64,000 bases of DNA, taken from positions 1,817,346 through 1,881,345 of the forward strand of contig CM074761.1 of NCBI GenBank assembly GCA_037355855.1, given 5' to 3'. This document shows, piece by piece, positions 24,101 through 33,834 of the stretch. This DNA comes from Pseudo-nitzschia pungens. Taxonomy: Eukaryota > Bacillariophyta > Bacillariophyceae > Bacillariales > Bacillariaceae. A model generated the notes under the pieces. The model was not told the DNA's origin and did no database searches. It worked only from the letters and a program-made list of their open reading frames with translations. Each line of letters starts with the position of its first letter. Position 1 is the first letter of the stretch. The translations under genes were made by a program, and so were the position numbers.

Positions 24101-25133
24101 CTAAGCTCGATATTTGATAGCTTCTCGGTCAAAGGCACCAGCAACGGTATCGAGTCCCAAGGATAAAAAGTGAGTCGGATACTTCTGTTTCAACGTCGCA
24201 ACGTAATCTCCAATTGGTTTGTGTTGATACTGAGAAGCCACGATCAGGTTGACGAGTGTATCGGCGTCGTCGGCTCCAAATTCGTCCCTGGCTTGAGAAA
24301 GTCTTTGCTCTGCTTCGGCGTAATTTCCTGCCTGCATCTGAGCGCACGCCATCAAATTGAGCAACATAGGCGAGGGTCCGTATTGTTCCGAAATCTGATT
24401 CAAAGTGTGAACGGCGTCTCCGGCCATGCTAGAACCAGTAGCGAGTGCCACTTGTACCGAAGCAAGCTGCGTCAACATGGAATCTTCATCGGTTCGACGC
24501 AGCTGCTTAAGAGCCTGTTGAGCGAGATCCAAGCGGTCTATCATGAGGTAAATTTGGACGCAAAGACTACTCTGTTCCATGGTCAATCCTTGATGGACGC
24601 ACTGGAGAGATTCTTTCTTCATACCAGCCTGCAAAAAGACCTGAGCCGCTGTTAGTTGCACTCGGGGAGAAACTCCGTCGCCTAGCATGCTTTGCATTTT
24701 CTGAATAATTGGTAATGTTTGAGCTGTATCTCCGGTTGCAGCAAGTGTCGTGTATTGTGCTTGCAGCGCCAGGGCTTTCAGACCCGGAGCTGTGAACATC
24801 GCCATTGAAAGGTAACAAACATGTTTGCAATTTCAAATTTCCGGTGAGTTCGAGCTAGAAAGCTTCACTATTCTCAATCTAGTGCCCCCATATCGTTCCA
24901 AAGGAACATCAAAAAGCGGTATAACAGGCAAACTTACTGCTCGTGTCCCCAGAAATGACTCTGTCGTAATCCTTCATCGCAATGTGACATCTTGCAACCA
25001 ATTCTTCTCGTTCCGCCTTCAAATCCGCACTCATAGGTCTTCTCATAATGCTTTTCGCCTCGTCCAACGCCATCTGATAGTGGCCCAGCCAAAACTGGGC
25101 TCGCAAAGTGTAAAGCTCATCAGGTTCCGACAT
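24101..25133 (-). CDS. COPE: Coatomer subunit epsilon (epsilon-COP)
   Basis: Two exons (25133-24938 and 24789-24101) joined by a 148-bp intron with GTAAGT...CACAG give 294 residues, the usual size for epsilon-COP. The start MSEPDELYTLRAQFWLGHYQ fits the family's N-terminal D-L-L---FYLG-YQ pattern. An earlier in-frame Met exists but adds residues outside the family. The rest is TPR-like helical pairs, including MLLNLMACAQMQAGNYAEAE, and ends in EAIKYRA. In the known complex, epsilon-COP stabilises alpha-COP in the COPI coat for Golgi-to-ER and intra-Golgi traffic. Its neighbours are unrelated. It is one of several vesicle-traffic genes in the window. Confidence 0.93.
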
Positions 25134-25716
25134 GGTTTTTCTCGTTTTTGTGTCGTTGTGAAATGTGCAGTTCATCATGGCTTGCAATGCCAATCTTGCG
25201 TTTGCTTTCTCTTGTTGTTGTGACCCATTTATTTTACGGGGGAATATGAGTTTAGGGGAGAAGTAACCCCAATGATTATCCTCATCCCTAACGCAAAATT
25301 AATTCCTGTCTCAAAAGCTGCTCAAAAGTATCGTAATTACCGTAATTAGCTCTTCTATTTTCTTTCTGAAAATCGCGTGACACCGAAAAAATAACCCGTC
25401 GACATGCATGAGACAAAAGTGCGTACTTTGTTTTTTAATGGAGTGAAGTTGCGATGTCAGTATCTACCAATCAAATGTCGATGAGAAACAAAACAGTTGG
25501 CTGAATAGTTGACAGCGAAGATCTATAAGCCCATTAGAGTCCGAATGCGATCTTTTGTGATGCGCGAGATTGATGCTTATGGTTGATGCTTAACGGTTGA
25601 TGCCGTGTGAACGCTGGAGATGCATTCTGTGAATTTTGCCATCATCCTTTGTATCAGCAACCGCACATTTTGAGACAGTATCATAAGATTATGATTTCGC
25701 AAGACGATACTACACA
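25134..25716. other. Divergent intergenic region
   Basis: This lies between two divergently transcribed genes (epsilon-COP and the DUF6824-like gene) and presumably holds both promoters. No specific site can be supported. Confidence 0.4.
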
Positions 25717-26763
25717 ATGAACAATCACCGCTATCTCCAAGACACCATGGCCAAGGTCGTCTCAAGTCGTCGAGGAAGTAACTTTCTCCTTCATAACCTA
25801 GAAGAGAAAGATGTTGTCTTCGGAACGAAGGGAAATGGTCGCAATGAAGTCTTCCTGAAAGTCCTAGAAAATCATTCTGAGCAATACATGCAGCTCTCAA
25901 AGTTCCAGAAGATGGGACTTATCCAACAAATCATCCGAGATTGGAAGGGCAACTTTTACATTCTCAACTCCAAGACAAATGATTTGCATCTCGCCAAGAA
26001 AAAAGATCATGAACTCTCTACTACAGATCCATCATCGAGGAAACTGTACACCAGTGTTCGACGAATGATGAACTATGTCAATTCGAAGATCCTGCGCAAA
26101 CCCCAACACGCGCAAAAGACTGTAGCGGGTATCGATAATGCTAACATAATCAGTGGAACAACAACGGTGGCACCGGTGATTCCAGTCATTCCTGTTACCA
26201 CACTGGCTCCTCAAGCCAAGACAGAACTCGAACTGCAGGGAACGCAGAACCCTACCACTCCTCTCGCCGATACTGGGATCGCATTGGTTTCGAAGAGGAC
26301 CCCGTTGTCCATGACTTCGATGGATTACATCCGCAACGAGCACGTCATGCTTACACTCGCCGATCGCTCGTTACCCTCTTCACCTTTCCCAACCGAGAAC
26401 GTGAACATTCCGGTGCCGAAACGATCTACCGTCCTGATCAGCCCCGAACCATCCCCTAGATCCGCATTTATGAAACCACCACCTGTCTCACCCCTTCCGT
26501 TATCGAGACCTGAGTTGTCTTTAACGAACACGATATACTCGGCGACGCCGTCGCCAACGGTTCCGTTTCCGTCTGCATCTGCAACTACAACAATGCACAA
26601 TAACAATAACAATTGCTGCACTGCATTCTCAGCTGTACCTCTTTCTCCACGAACAATCAAGACCAAGCATGATGTCGCCAGTGTCGACAATGAGGTTTCT
26701 GTCGATTTGGAATCGTCTGCTATTCTTGGCCTGATATCATTGGGGTCCTCGTCCTCCATCTGA
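25717..26763 (+). CDS. DUF6824-like diatom protein
   Basis: ATG 25717, 348 residues, no intron. The N-terminal 110 residues hold the domain. It opens EEKDVVFGTKGNGRNEVFLK, which matches the D-V-FG-G---N-GN--F start of DUF6824, and continues with a basic helix (KFQKMGLIQQIIRDWKGNFY), a strand, and a final helix containing KLYTSVRRMMNYV. The rest is a Pro/Thr/Ser-rich disordered tail with a short Asn run. DUF6824 proteins are very numerous in diatoms and are thought to be regulatory, but no activity is established. Here the usual GRG of the first motif is replaced by GTKGNG. The protein is not obviously membrane-bound. Confidence 0.65.
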   Translation: MNNHRYLQDTMAKVVSSRRGSNFLLHNLEEKDVVFGTKGNGRNEVFLKVLENHSEQYMQLSKFQKMGLIQQIIRDWKGNFYILNSKTNDLHLAKKKDHELSTTDPSSRKLYTSVRRMMNYVNSKILRKPQHAQKTVAGIDNANIISGTTTVAPVIPVIPVTTLAPQAKTELELQGTQNPTTPLADTGIALVSKRTPLSMTSMDYIRNEHVMLTLADRSLPSSPFPTENVNIPVPKRSTVLISPEPSPRSAFMKPPPVSPLPLSRPELSLTNTIYSATPSPTVPFPSASATTTMHNNNNNCCTAFSAVPLSPRTIKTKHDVASVDNEVSVDLESSAILGLISLGSSSSI

Positions 26764-28038
26764 ACCAATTGCTAACACGACGCTATACGAAATTGCGCGG
26801 CAAAAAATCACACCGCAACTCTTATGCAAACTAATTTGACCAATCAATGACTACATTGATGGACGGTAATTCTCTTCCAGAACAGTAGCATGGTTATAAT
26901 TCTAGCCAATTCTAAATGAAGAGCAGGAACCAGCACTTGATGCCTAGCGCAAGGGAAATTTAGTGCTCTCCAAAAAATCCATATTTTCCAAATTATCTCC
27001 ATACCCCAGAGCTATTTAATTCAATTCAATTCAATTCAATTCAATTCAATTCAATTCAATTCAACAATTCAATTTATTTCATCCAATCCAATACAAAATC
27101 TACTATTCCAGCAACAATCTAAGATCACAACGGCATGTACCGGTAACTGACGAACACAAGGAGAATTTTGATTACAATGCCGGGTATCGGTATCATACCG
27201 TACAAACATGATGATAATTAAAATATCATTTTTCCACTATGGAGGTTTTTAACGCATCTGCCACTAAAAAAATGTTGGTCTCTTTGGTTGGCTGTTTCGC
27301 TCCTGTGATGGCGGAACCAGGTGGTTATCAAGCTGAGGCATGCGGAATTGACCCCCACCGTCCAATGCCTTCTGGCGTATTTTAAGTACTAATCTTAGCA
27401 CTCGGAATCATTTTGAGCGATGATTCCTCTCATTGAAATGCTTTTTCGCTGGTCATTTTAAAACAATAAATACTGCTAAGGTTACTTCGTACCGTACTCC
27501 TTATCTGTAGTGATGACAGGGTTCTCAATGCTATTTAGGGAGAGAATTGAAAACGCTTTTTCCGCGCGCACTTGGCGAAAGAACTCGGTCCGATTGGAGT
27601 ATCGGGTTCTCACCCATCTCAAATTGTGTCAAGAGTTCTTTCGAATGTTCGAAAAGGGAACACAATGACATCTCTCCAGTCACATTACGGGGATTCAAGC
27701 AATAAACTTTCATTGGTGAAGTTACTAATCACAAAATACCGTACGCTCTCATATCATGACGGAAGTGAAATATCGGAATCCTCAAAAGGACCCCTGCATT
27801 TTTGAATGAGAACATTGAGAACTAGCTCATGATTCATTCTGGTTGGTCCATCGTGCCAACAGACCGCAATAACAACTTTCAAAAACGTTCTCAACAAAAA
27901 CGTATCTTCTCATCATCCCCCTGTTTGATCCAACGCAACGCAACGCAACGCAAAGCAACGCACCATCCAACACCCAACACCCAACTTTCCAGTCGCTGGA
28001 TCCAGTTTCATTTTTCCTGAGAGAAAGAGAAGCCTGCC
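26764..28038. other. Spacer with pentanucleotide repeats
   Basis: No supported gene. It holds an AATTC pentanucleotide run at about 27017-27066 and a CGCAA pentanucleotide run at about 27931-27962, in the probable 5' leader of the next gene. Confidence 0.55.
27017..27066. repeat. AATTC pentanucleotide microsatellite
   Basis: About ten uninterrupted AATTC units can be read directly. Confidence 0.9.
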
Positions 28039-30120
28039 ATGATATCCCCGAAATTCATATTTGCTGTTACCGCTGTTGCGATGGCGGTCGTCGACCAGAG
28101 TCCAGCACGCGTTGCCGGGTTCGTCTTGCCGGATTGCACCCGTGCCAAAATCGATGGAGGCAAGGAAGACACCACGGCCCCAGCTTTTTCGACGGGCTCC
28201 TCGCAAGTTTCGGTGTTTCAGAGGATGTCGCAAAAGAACCTCAACCAGCACCAATCTCAATCGAAGTCGCCGCGAATGTCCGAGGCCGAGTTCCGATTGG
28301 ATTACATACAGGGAGTGAGACCATCGTTCACCAGCAAGGCACCGGTGATCGAACCGGTAGAAGACGAAAGCGATACCCTTTCGGACGATAGAGGTACGTG
28401 TCCACGTTCTTGTATCACCACGTGGTTGTTTATGCTACACGCAGCGGAAGCATGCCGTGGAATTCTTTGGAACGTGTGGAGTGCCGATGCGCGAACCTTG
28501 TAGCATCCGATAGAAGTTGGATCAAGGATGTCTTTCAGAGCAAGACATGACTGACGTACTCCGCTTCGATTCTTCCCGCACCATTTTCTTGCGTTGCGTT
28601 GCCGAATCGTTTGCGAAACAAAAGAGTTTGTCTACGGACGCGATAGCACGTGTTATCGTGGATTGACCAAACCCACCAAGGCCGGTCTGGTCTTGGCATT
28701 GGCCTTGGCAAGCGGTATGGTTGCGGCCAGTCCAGAGATTCATCTATCTGTGCCATCCCTGCCTTTGTTATTGGAAGGAACGCGACATCTCCTAGGAGAA
28801 GAGACTGCCTCTGCTTTCGGCGCCCTTGCGGATCGCATTGCCTTTGATTGGGGCATGTCGGGATTACCGCACTCCTTCCATCATCTATCGGACCAGGTAG
28901 CAGCATCACTTGATGCCAACCTGGTTCCGTTTGTTGCGCATCAAAAGGAGCACTTGCAACAAGCTTTGACAGCCCTACCGATCAGGCTGGATGACCTTTC
29001 CGCCCTACCGAGAACGTTTGATGGCCTTTCGGTTCGCATTGCTTCCCAAACCGAACATCTGCAGGGATCTTTGGCATCTCTGCCAAGCAGGTTCGACGGC
29101 CTTGCGGTTCGGATCGTATCCCAAGCCGATGCGATGAAAGGAGACGTGATGACCAACGTGGCGTCCGCCAAGATGGCAATGGACCAGGCAGTGGCCTCGG
29201 GCAGATCGGTCATGACACAACAGACTACCGAGTGGCAACTTGCGAGCCACGCGCAGCTCGATCGGTGGCAGAACGATCTTGCGCAAACGAGCGCTGATAT
29301 CCAGGGAGGAATCGGTCAAGGGTGGAACAAGGGAAAGGAACTGCTCTCGGAGCAGTCTTCTAGTGCTCGGTACGCGGGTCAAGCGAAACTTGGTCAACTG
29401 CAAAACGACTTGATCAGGGAAAGCAGCCGACTGCAAGAACAGGCCGCGGAGTTCTTTGCCCGAGGCAAAGATGCATTTGTTTGGAAGGCTTCGGAATTCC
29501 AAGCAACCACAGGGACGAATGTGAATCGGATCCAAGAGGACGCAGTCCAGACAAATGAACGGTTGCAAGCATTCGCATCTCACTATTCGATCGAAATGAA
29601 AACTCGTTGGCAACAAGTCTATGGCGCCTTTCAAGAAGCAAGCACGGCAACAGTGGTTGACGTGCAACAAGGATTGCGAACCGAGGCAGCAAAGCTTCAC
29701 CACACAGTGGAGAACGTTCTACAGCTGAGTCAATCGACCGTGAACAATGTTGGAAACGATGTTGCTCGGTGGACGCGAAACGTTCGAAACTTGCTTGCCA
29801 ACACCGGTGCCGATCTGGAAACAAAGCGAAACAATGTCGGTAGTAGCATTGGTCCGATGATGCAAGATTCGACACAGTTTCTGCGTGAGAAGATGCTGGC
29901 AATTCGGGACACGAGCTTTGTCGAGTGGAACAAACTGCAAGATAGATTGGCATTCCACGGCGACGCAACCATGGATGCTATAGGCGACAACCTCCAAGGG
30001 TGGAAAGCAAGCACAGCAGACCATCTCCCGATTTTGCAGGGTTCCATCGGACCTCTGAAGGACCCCATGACCACGGAATCGACCGTCTTGAAATCACTTC
30101 TCGAGGAAATCGTTGACTGA
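28039..30120 (+). CDS. Signal-peptide (probably plastid-directed) coiled-coil protein
   Basis: Exon 1 (28039-28393) is joined to exon 2 (28625-30120) by a 231-bp GTACGT...AAAAG intron, giving 616 residues. The N-terminus is a signal peptide (MISPKFIFAVTAVAMAVV) followed by RVAGFVLPD. That resembles the A-F-P cleavage motif of diatom plastid presequences, although it has AGF rather than AFAP. After about 120 residues comes one membrane segment, AGLVLALALASGMVAA. The rest is a long amphipathic helical region of repeated LP-RFDGL-VRI-SQ units followed by coiled coil, like apolipoprotein or tail-fibre-type helices. No enzyme motif is present. A structural role at a plastid membrane is plausible but inferred. 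Confidence 0.6.
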
Positions 30121-31870
30121 GATGATATCATCAGTATTGTTATTCGTATACATATGCATTAATGGGCCGTTGATCCATGTCCAGAGTGACATAGCTCCCA
30201 TATAGTACTTCGTCTCGCCGACGCCAAAGGACAATTTTTGGGAATGAAAACATTCACGAACAAATCAAATCTCCAAGCTCAAAGATGTGCCTACAATTGC
30301 TCACGTACAAGGCTGGGTGCAGATAATTCATGTTAGTCCCAAGCGCACACAACTGATGAACCGTTTTCAACGAAGCTTTTTCAACCAACGCAAATGAATG
30401 CAGAACTTTTAAGGTTGTCCAGGGGACTCATCTTGATTAATTAAAGATGAAGCGACCGCGATCCTATGGCACCATCCAATGGAACACAGTATATTAGCAC
30501 TCGTAATTTATTAAGAAGAATTATAAAACAGAAGTACAAGTTCAGTGATTTGACAGGTGCGATTTCAAGATTCTTCAGAGTTGGCTTACTTACTTCCCAG
30601 CCCATTTCCTACCCCATGCCGACACACTTCCAAACTGATATGTTGTGTGCGGGGCAATCCAGCACAATCCCTTCAATCTACAATACTGGACTTTGGTATG
30701 TATTCCTCTTTGTACAATTTTGAACCGTGCAGCCAATCACCATCTCCATTACAGTCATTGCTCCTAATGATGCTGATTACTAGATTAGCAGCACTGTAAG
30801 AAGAAGTAGTAATTTACCGAACAGGGGCACGCCGTGTCCACCCTAAGTATTGAAAATTCGTCGGCGCGCAAGTTTCTGGTTACCACGAGGAGGAGGCTAA
30901 GGAGGTAAGGAATATTAGTTAAGTAATCCTAAGTTTCGAGGTAAGCACAAAGGGGGGAGCGAGGGGACTCCTGTCAGCAAGCAATGCTTGCTGTTTGTTG
31001 CGGCTGCTGGGTGTTTTCGATGTTGTTTTTGGTAAGACTTACTCGTAGAAAGGGTAAGAGAACAAAACGCGCGACCAGTCGTGTCGTCCATGCAAAAAGA
31101 GAGAACACACACAACTCTCGAGATTCAAGATCCGAGCTTTGTTGGTTCGCGTATTCTGTATGTGGGACTGAAGATCTCTGTAGAATTAGTACTGACTGCT
31201 ACATCGTTACCTGTTGTTATTGTGTTGCTTCTTTTTTTTGGGATCCCACCTATTGCTCATAACTTTCAAACCGATCGGTTTTCAAAAGCAAATTCGCTGG
31301 TGACCATGGGGAAAGCTCAATTCCTCTGCTCCTGTAGTCCTCTAACGCGTTGCCACTATTGCCGCTGTTGCCGCTGTTTGCCGCTTTTGCCGCTGTTTGC
31401 CGCTTCCGCTGTTTGCCGCTTCCGCTGTTTGCCGCTTCCGCTGTTTGCGGCTGCTGTTGCTGCTCTCTCTGTCCATCTACAGCCTCAGTATTAAGCGTGG
31501 TGTGCTCTCTGGCAAGAGATGGGTCTATTTGATCATTCTGAGCTTCATTTTGCCATATGCTTTGTCCCTTCCGGTGAGTGCACATGTGAGTTCTGGGAGG
31601 ATCAAAATGTGAAGCAATACAGAAGTAACGCAATTCATCACAAAGAAACGGGATTCCAACCCTTGTTAAAAACAGAAAACTTTTTCGAATTCATTTCTCA
31701 AACGAGTCTCAAAACTGCTAGTGTTAGCACCTTCTCACTTTTTTTTGCGTTGGTCCTTTCCCTTTCGGTCCGTTCTTTCCATTGCTCGCACTCACACCTG
31801 TAATCGGTCGATAATTCACAACTCATCCCCATATTTTCAGAATCCTGATTGATAGTACATTTGGAACAAA
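30121..31870. other. Spacer with a minisatellite
   Basis: No convincing gene. An open frame from ATG 31090 includes a hydrophobic stretch (LTATSLPVVIVLLLFFG) but then runs into a minisatellite, so I do not call it. Confidence 0.45.
31352..31462. repeat. CCGCTGTTTGCCGCTT minisatellite
   Basis: Degenerate direct repeats of TTTGCCGCTTCCGCTG, 16 bp with shorter variants, about six copies, read directly. Confidence 0.85.
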
Positions 31871-33379
31871 ATGTCTGCTTCCAACCAACCTTCTGAGAAG
31901 CCCTCTGGCAGTGGCAGCGACGATGATTCCCTGCTGTTCAAGTTCGAAGAAATCTTAGATCACCAAGGCCCGATCAAGAGGAAACATGATCCGAACTACA
32001 GAGGCAGTACATACAACCTCTTGGTAAAATGGGAAAACAGAGAAAACACCTGGGAAGCTCTCCACGTAATTGCAGAAGATGCTCCCTTATGGGTTGCCAA
32101 GTACGGCAAGGCTCACAACCTGCTTGATCAACCTGGTTGGAAACAATTGAAAGACCGCCTTCAAAAACTTGCTAGACAAAAACTGTCAGCAAAATCGTTG
32201 AAACCAGAAATGGATGGAGATGAACTTTCAAAGGTGGAAGCACATAACCACACTCTGGTTGGTACGATCATACAGAAGGAGTTCGACGATGGATATTATG
32301 AGGGCCAGGTCACAAAATACGACAAGGAAAATAAGCTCTTCAGAGTGGATTACCTGGATTCAGACAATGAAGAAATGACCATAAATTCGGTCAAGAAATA
32401 CCGGAAACAAGTACAAGCTTTCGACCTTGATCTGCTCCTTCATGACATGGCATGCGATGACCAATCCAAATACGACTCCGACGCCACATCTGATGACCAT
32501 CCCGTACCCGTACGGGTAATAGAGTTTCAGGCTTCTGAGTGGTCCACATTGGACCTAGATGGATCCGAATCCGATTCCAACGCCACATCGAATGACCACC
32601 CCGTACCCGTACGGGTAATAGAGTTTCAGGCTTCTGAGTGGTCCACATTGGACCTAGATGGATCCACATCCGATTCCAACGCCACATCGAATGACCACCC
32701 CATACCCGTACAGGAAACAGAGTTTCCCTGCGTGGCTTCCGAGTTGCCCACATCGGACCTAGATGGATCCACATCCGATTCCAACGCCACATCGAATGAC
32801 CACCCCATACCCGTACAGGAAACAGAGTTTCCCTGCGTGGCTTCCGAGTTGCCCACATCGGACCTAGATGGATCCAGATTCGATTCTGACGCCACATCGA
32901 ATGACCACCCCGTACCCGTACAGGAAACAGAGTTTCCCTGCGTGGCTTCCGAGTTGCCCACATCGGACCTAGATGGATCCAGATTCGATTCTGACGCCAC
33001 ATCGAATGACCACCCCGTACCCGTACAGGAAACAGAGTTTCCCTGCGTGACTTCTGAGTGGCCCACATCGGACCTTAACGGATCCAAATGTGATTCCGAC
33101 GCCACATCCATGCCCACCCCGACCATGTACGGCACCCGTACGGGAAATAGAGTATACCTAGACGGTTCCAAATCTGATTCCGACGCCGATAAAGAAACAT
33201 CGAAAGGAGGCTTTCACAACAAAGACGAGGTGGAGAGAGGAGGAAGTAAATCCAAGGACCGCACCTCTTTCTGCACAACAACAATGAATGCCCTGCTGAA
33301 AACGGGTGTCATGCTCGCACTTGTGGGCATTGTGTTCGCGTACGGGGTTGGGGTTGGCCTTTTCTTAAGTGCCTTTTGA
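31871..33379 (+). CDS. Chromo-like and Tudor-like protein with tandem repeats and C-terminal anchor
   Basis: ATG 31871, 502 residues, no intron. Residues about 24-100 form a chromo-like unit (FKFEEILDHQGPIKRK, YNLLVKWENRENTWEAL). It closely resembles the region at the end of the integrase/pol part of diatom copia-type elements. Residues about 125-177 look like a Tudor/Agenet-type barrel (LVGTIIQKEFDDGYYEGQV, FRVDYLDSDNEE). A tandem array of 33-35-residue units follows, with the recurring words DLDGS, DATSNDHPVPV and QETEFPC. A final membrane segment (GVMLALVGIVFAYGVGVGLF) sits at the very C-terminus, as in tail-anchored proteins. No protease, integrase or RT domain is present. A host gene built from a retroelement-derived reader domain is my inference. 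Confidence 0.65.
   Translation: MSASNQPSEKPSGSGSDDDSLLFKFEEILDHQGPIKRKHDPNYRGSTYNLLVKWENRENTWEALHVIAEDAPLWVAKYGKAHNLLDQPGWKQLKDRLQKLARQKLSAKSLKPEMDGDELSKVEAHNHTLVGTIIQKEFDDGYYEGQVTKYDKENKLFRVDYLDSDNEEMTINSVKKYRKQVQAFDLDLLLHDMACDDQSKYDSDATSDDHPVPVRVIEFQASEWSTLDLDGSESDSNATSNDHPVPVRVIEFQASEWSTLDLDGSTSDSNATSNDHPIPVQETEFPCVASELPTSDLDGSTSDSNATSNDHPIPVQETEFPCVASELPTSDLDGSRFDSDATSNDHPVPVQETEFPCVASELPTSDLDGSRFDSDATSNDHPVPVQETEFPCVTSEWPTSDLNGSKCDSDATSMPTPTMYGTRTGNRVYLDGSKSDSDADKETSKGGFHNKDEVERGGSKSKDRTSFCTTTMNALLKTGVMLALVGIVFAYGVGVGLFLSAF
32452..33120. repeat. Coding tandem repeat, 99-105 bp units
   Basis: The word GGACCTAGATGGATCC recurs at about 32551, 32650, 32755, 32860 and 32965, with a variant at 33070. 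This gives periods of 99, 105, 105, 105 and 105 bp. Units are nearly identical at the DNA level, which points to recent expansion. Confidence 0.92.
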
Positions 33380-33834
33380 TACCTCCGAAACGGATGTCTC
33401 AAAATCTAATGATTTGGGACTTACAATGGTACCTGATAGTACTGGTCCTGGTCTTTTTCTAAAATAGGTATCTCCAAAGTTATGAAATTATTGAAGAAAT
33501 TGTATTCGCTCGAGACGAGCTAGAAATCCCTACGCATCGGTTTGGATGTCACACACAATTTAGCAGAAAAATCCGCTTTCACTAAAAGTTCCGGATCCTT
33601 CGGATGGTACGGGATGGGGGTTTTGAGCCTGAACAAGACTATTTGCATACCCGAGTAGCTCTAAGTAGTGTGTTGAGCAAGCATTGGTTGGAGAAGATCC
33701 CAGTATGTCGTAAGATTGGTGTCCTCCGATGAAACATCGCTGTGTAAGGATCACACAATGGACCAACTTTCCAAATTTTCAGACTCAGAACTTCACATCG
33801 AGAGAGATGTCACGATTCATAAGTTGAATCAAAA
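33380..33834. other. Spacer between convergent genes
   Basis: I see no gene or repeat that can be supported here. Confidence 0.5.

Noticed and set aside
24170..24655. 161-codon plus-strand ORF
   Set aside because: It is antisense to the well-supported epsilon-COP exon.
31081..31494. 137-codon ORF with a hydrophobic segment
   Set aside because: The C-terminal half is encoded by a minisatellite, and no family or homologous layout is visible.
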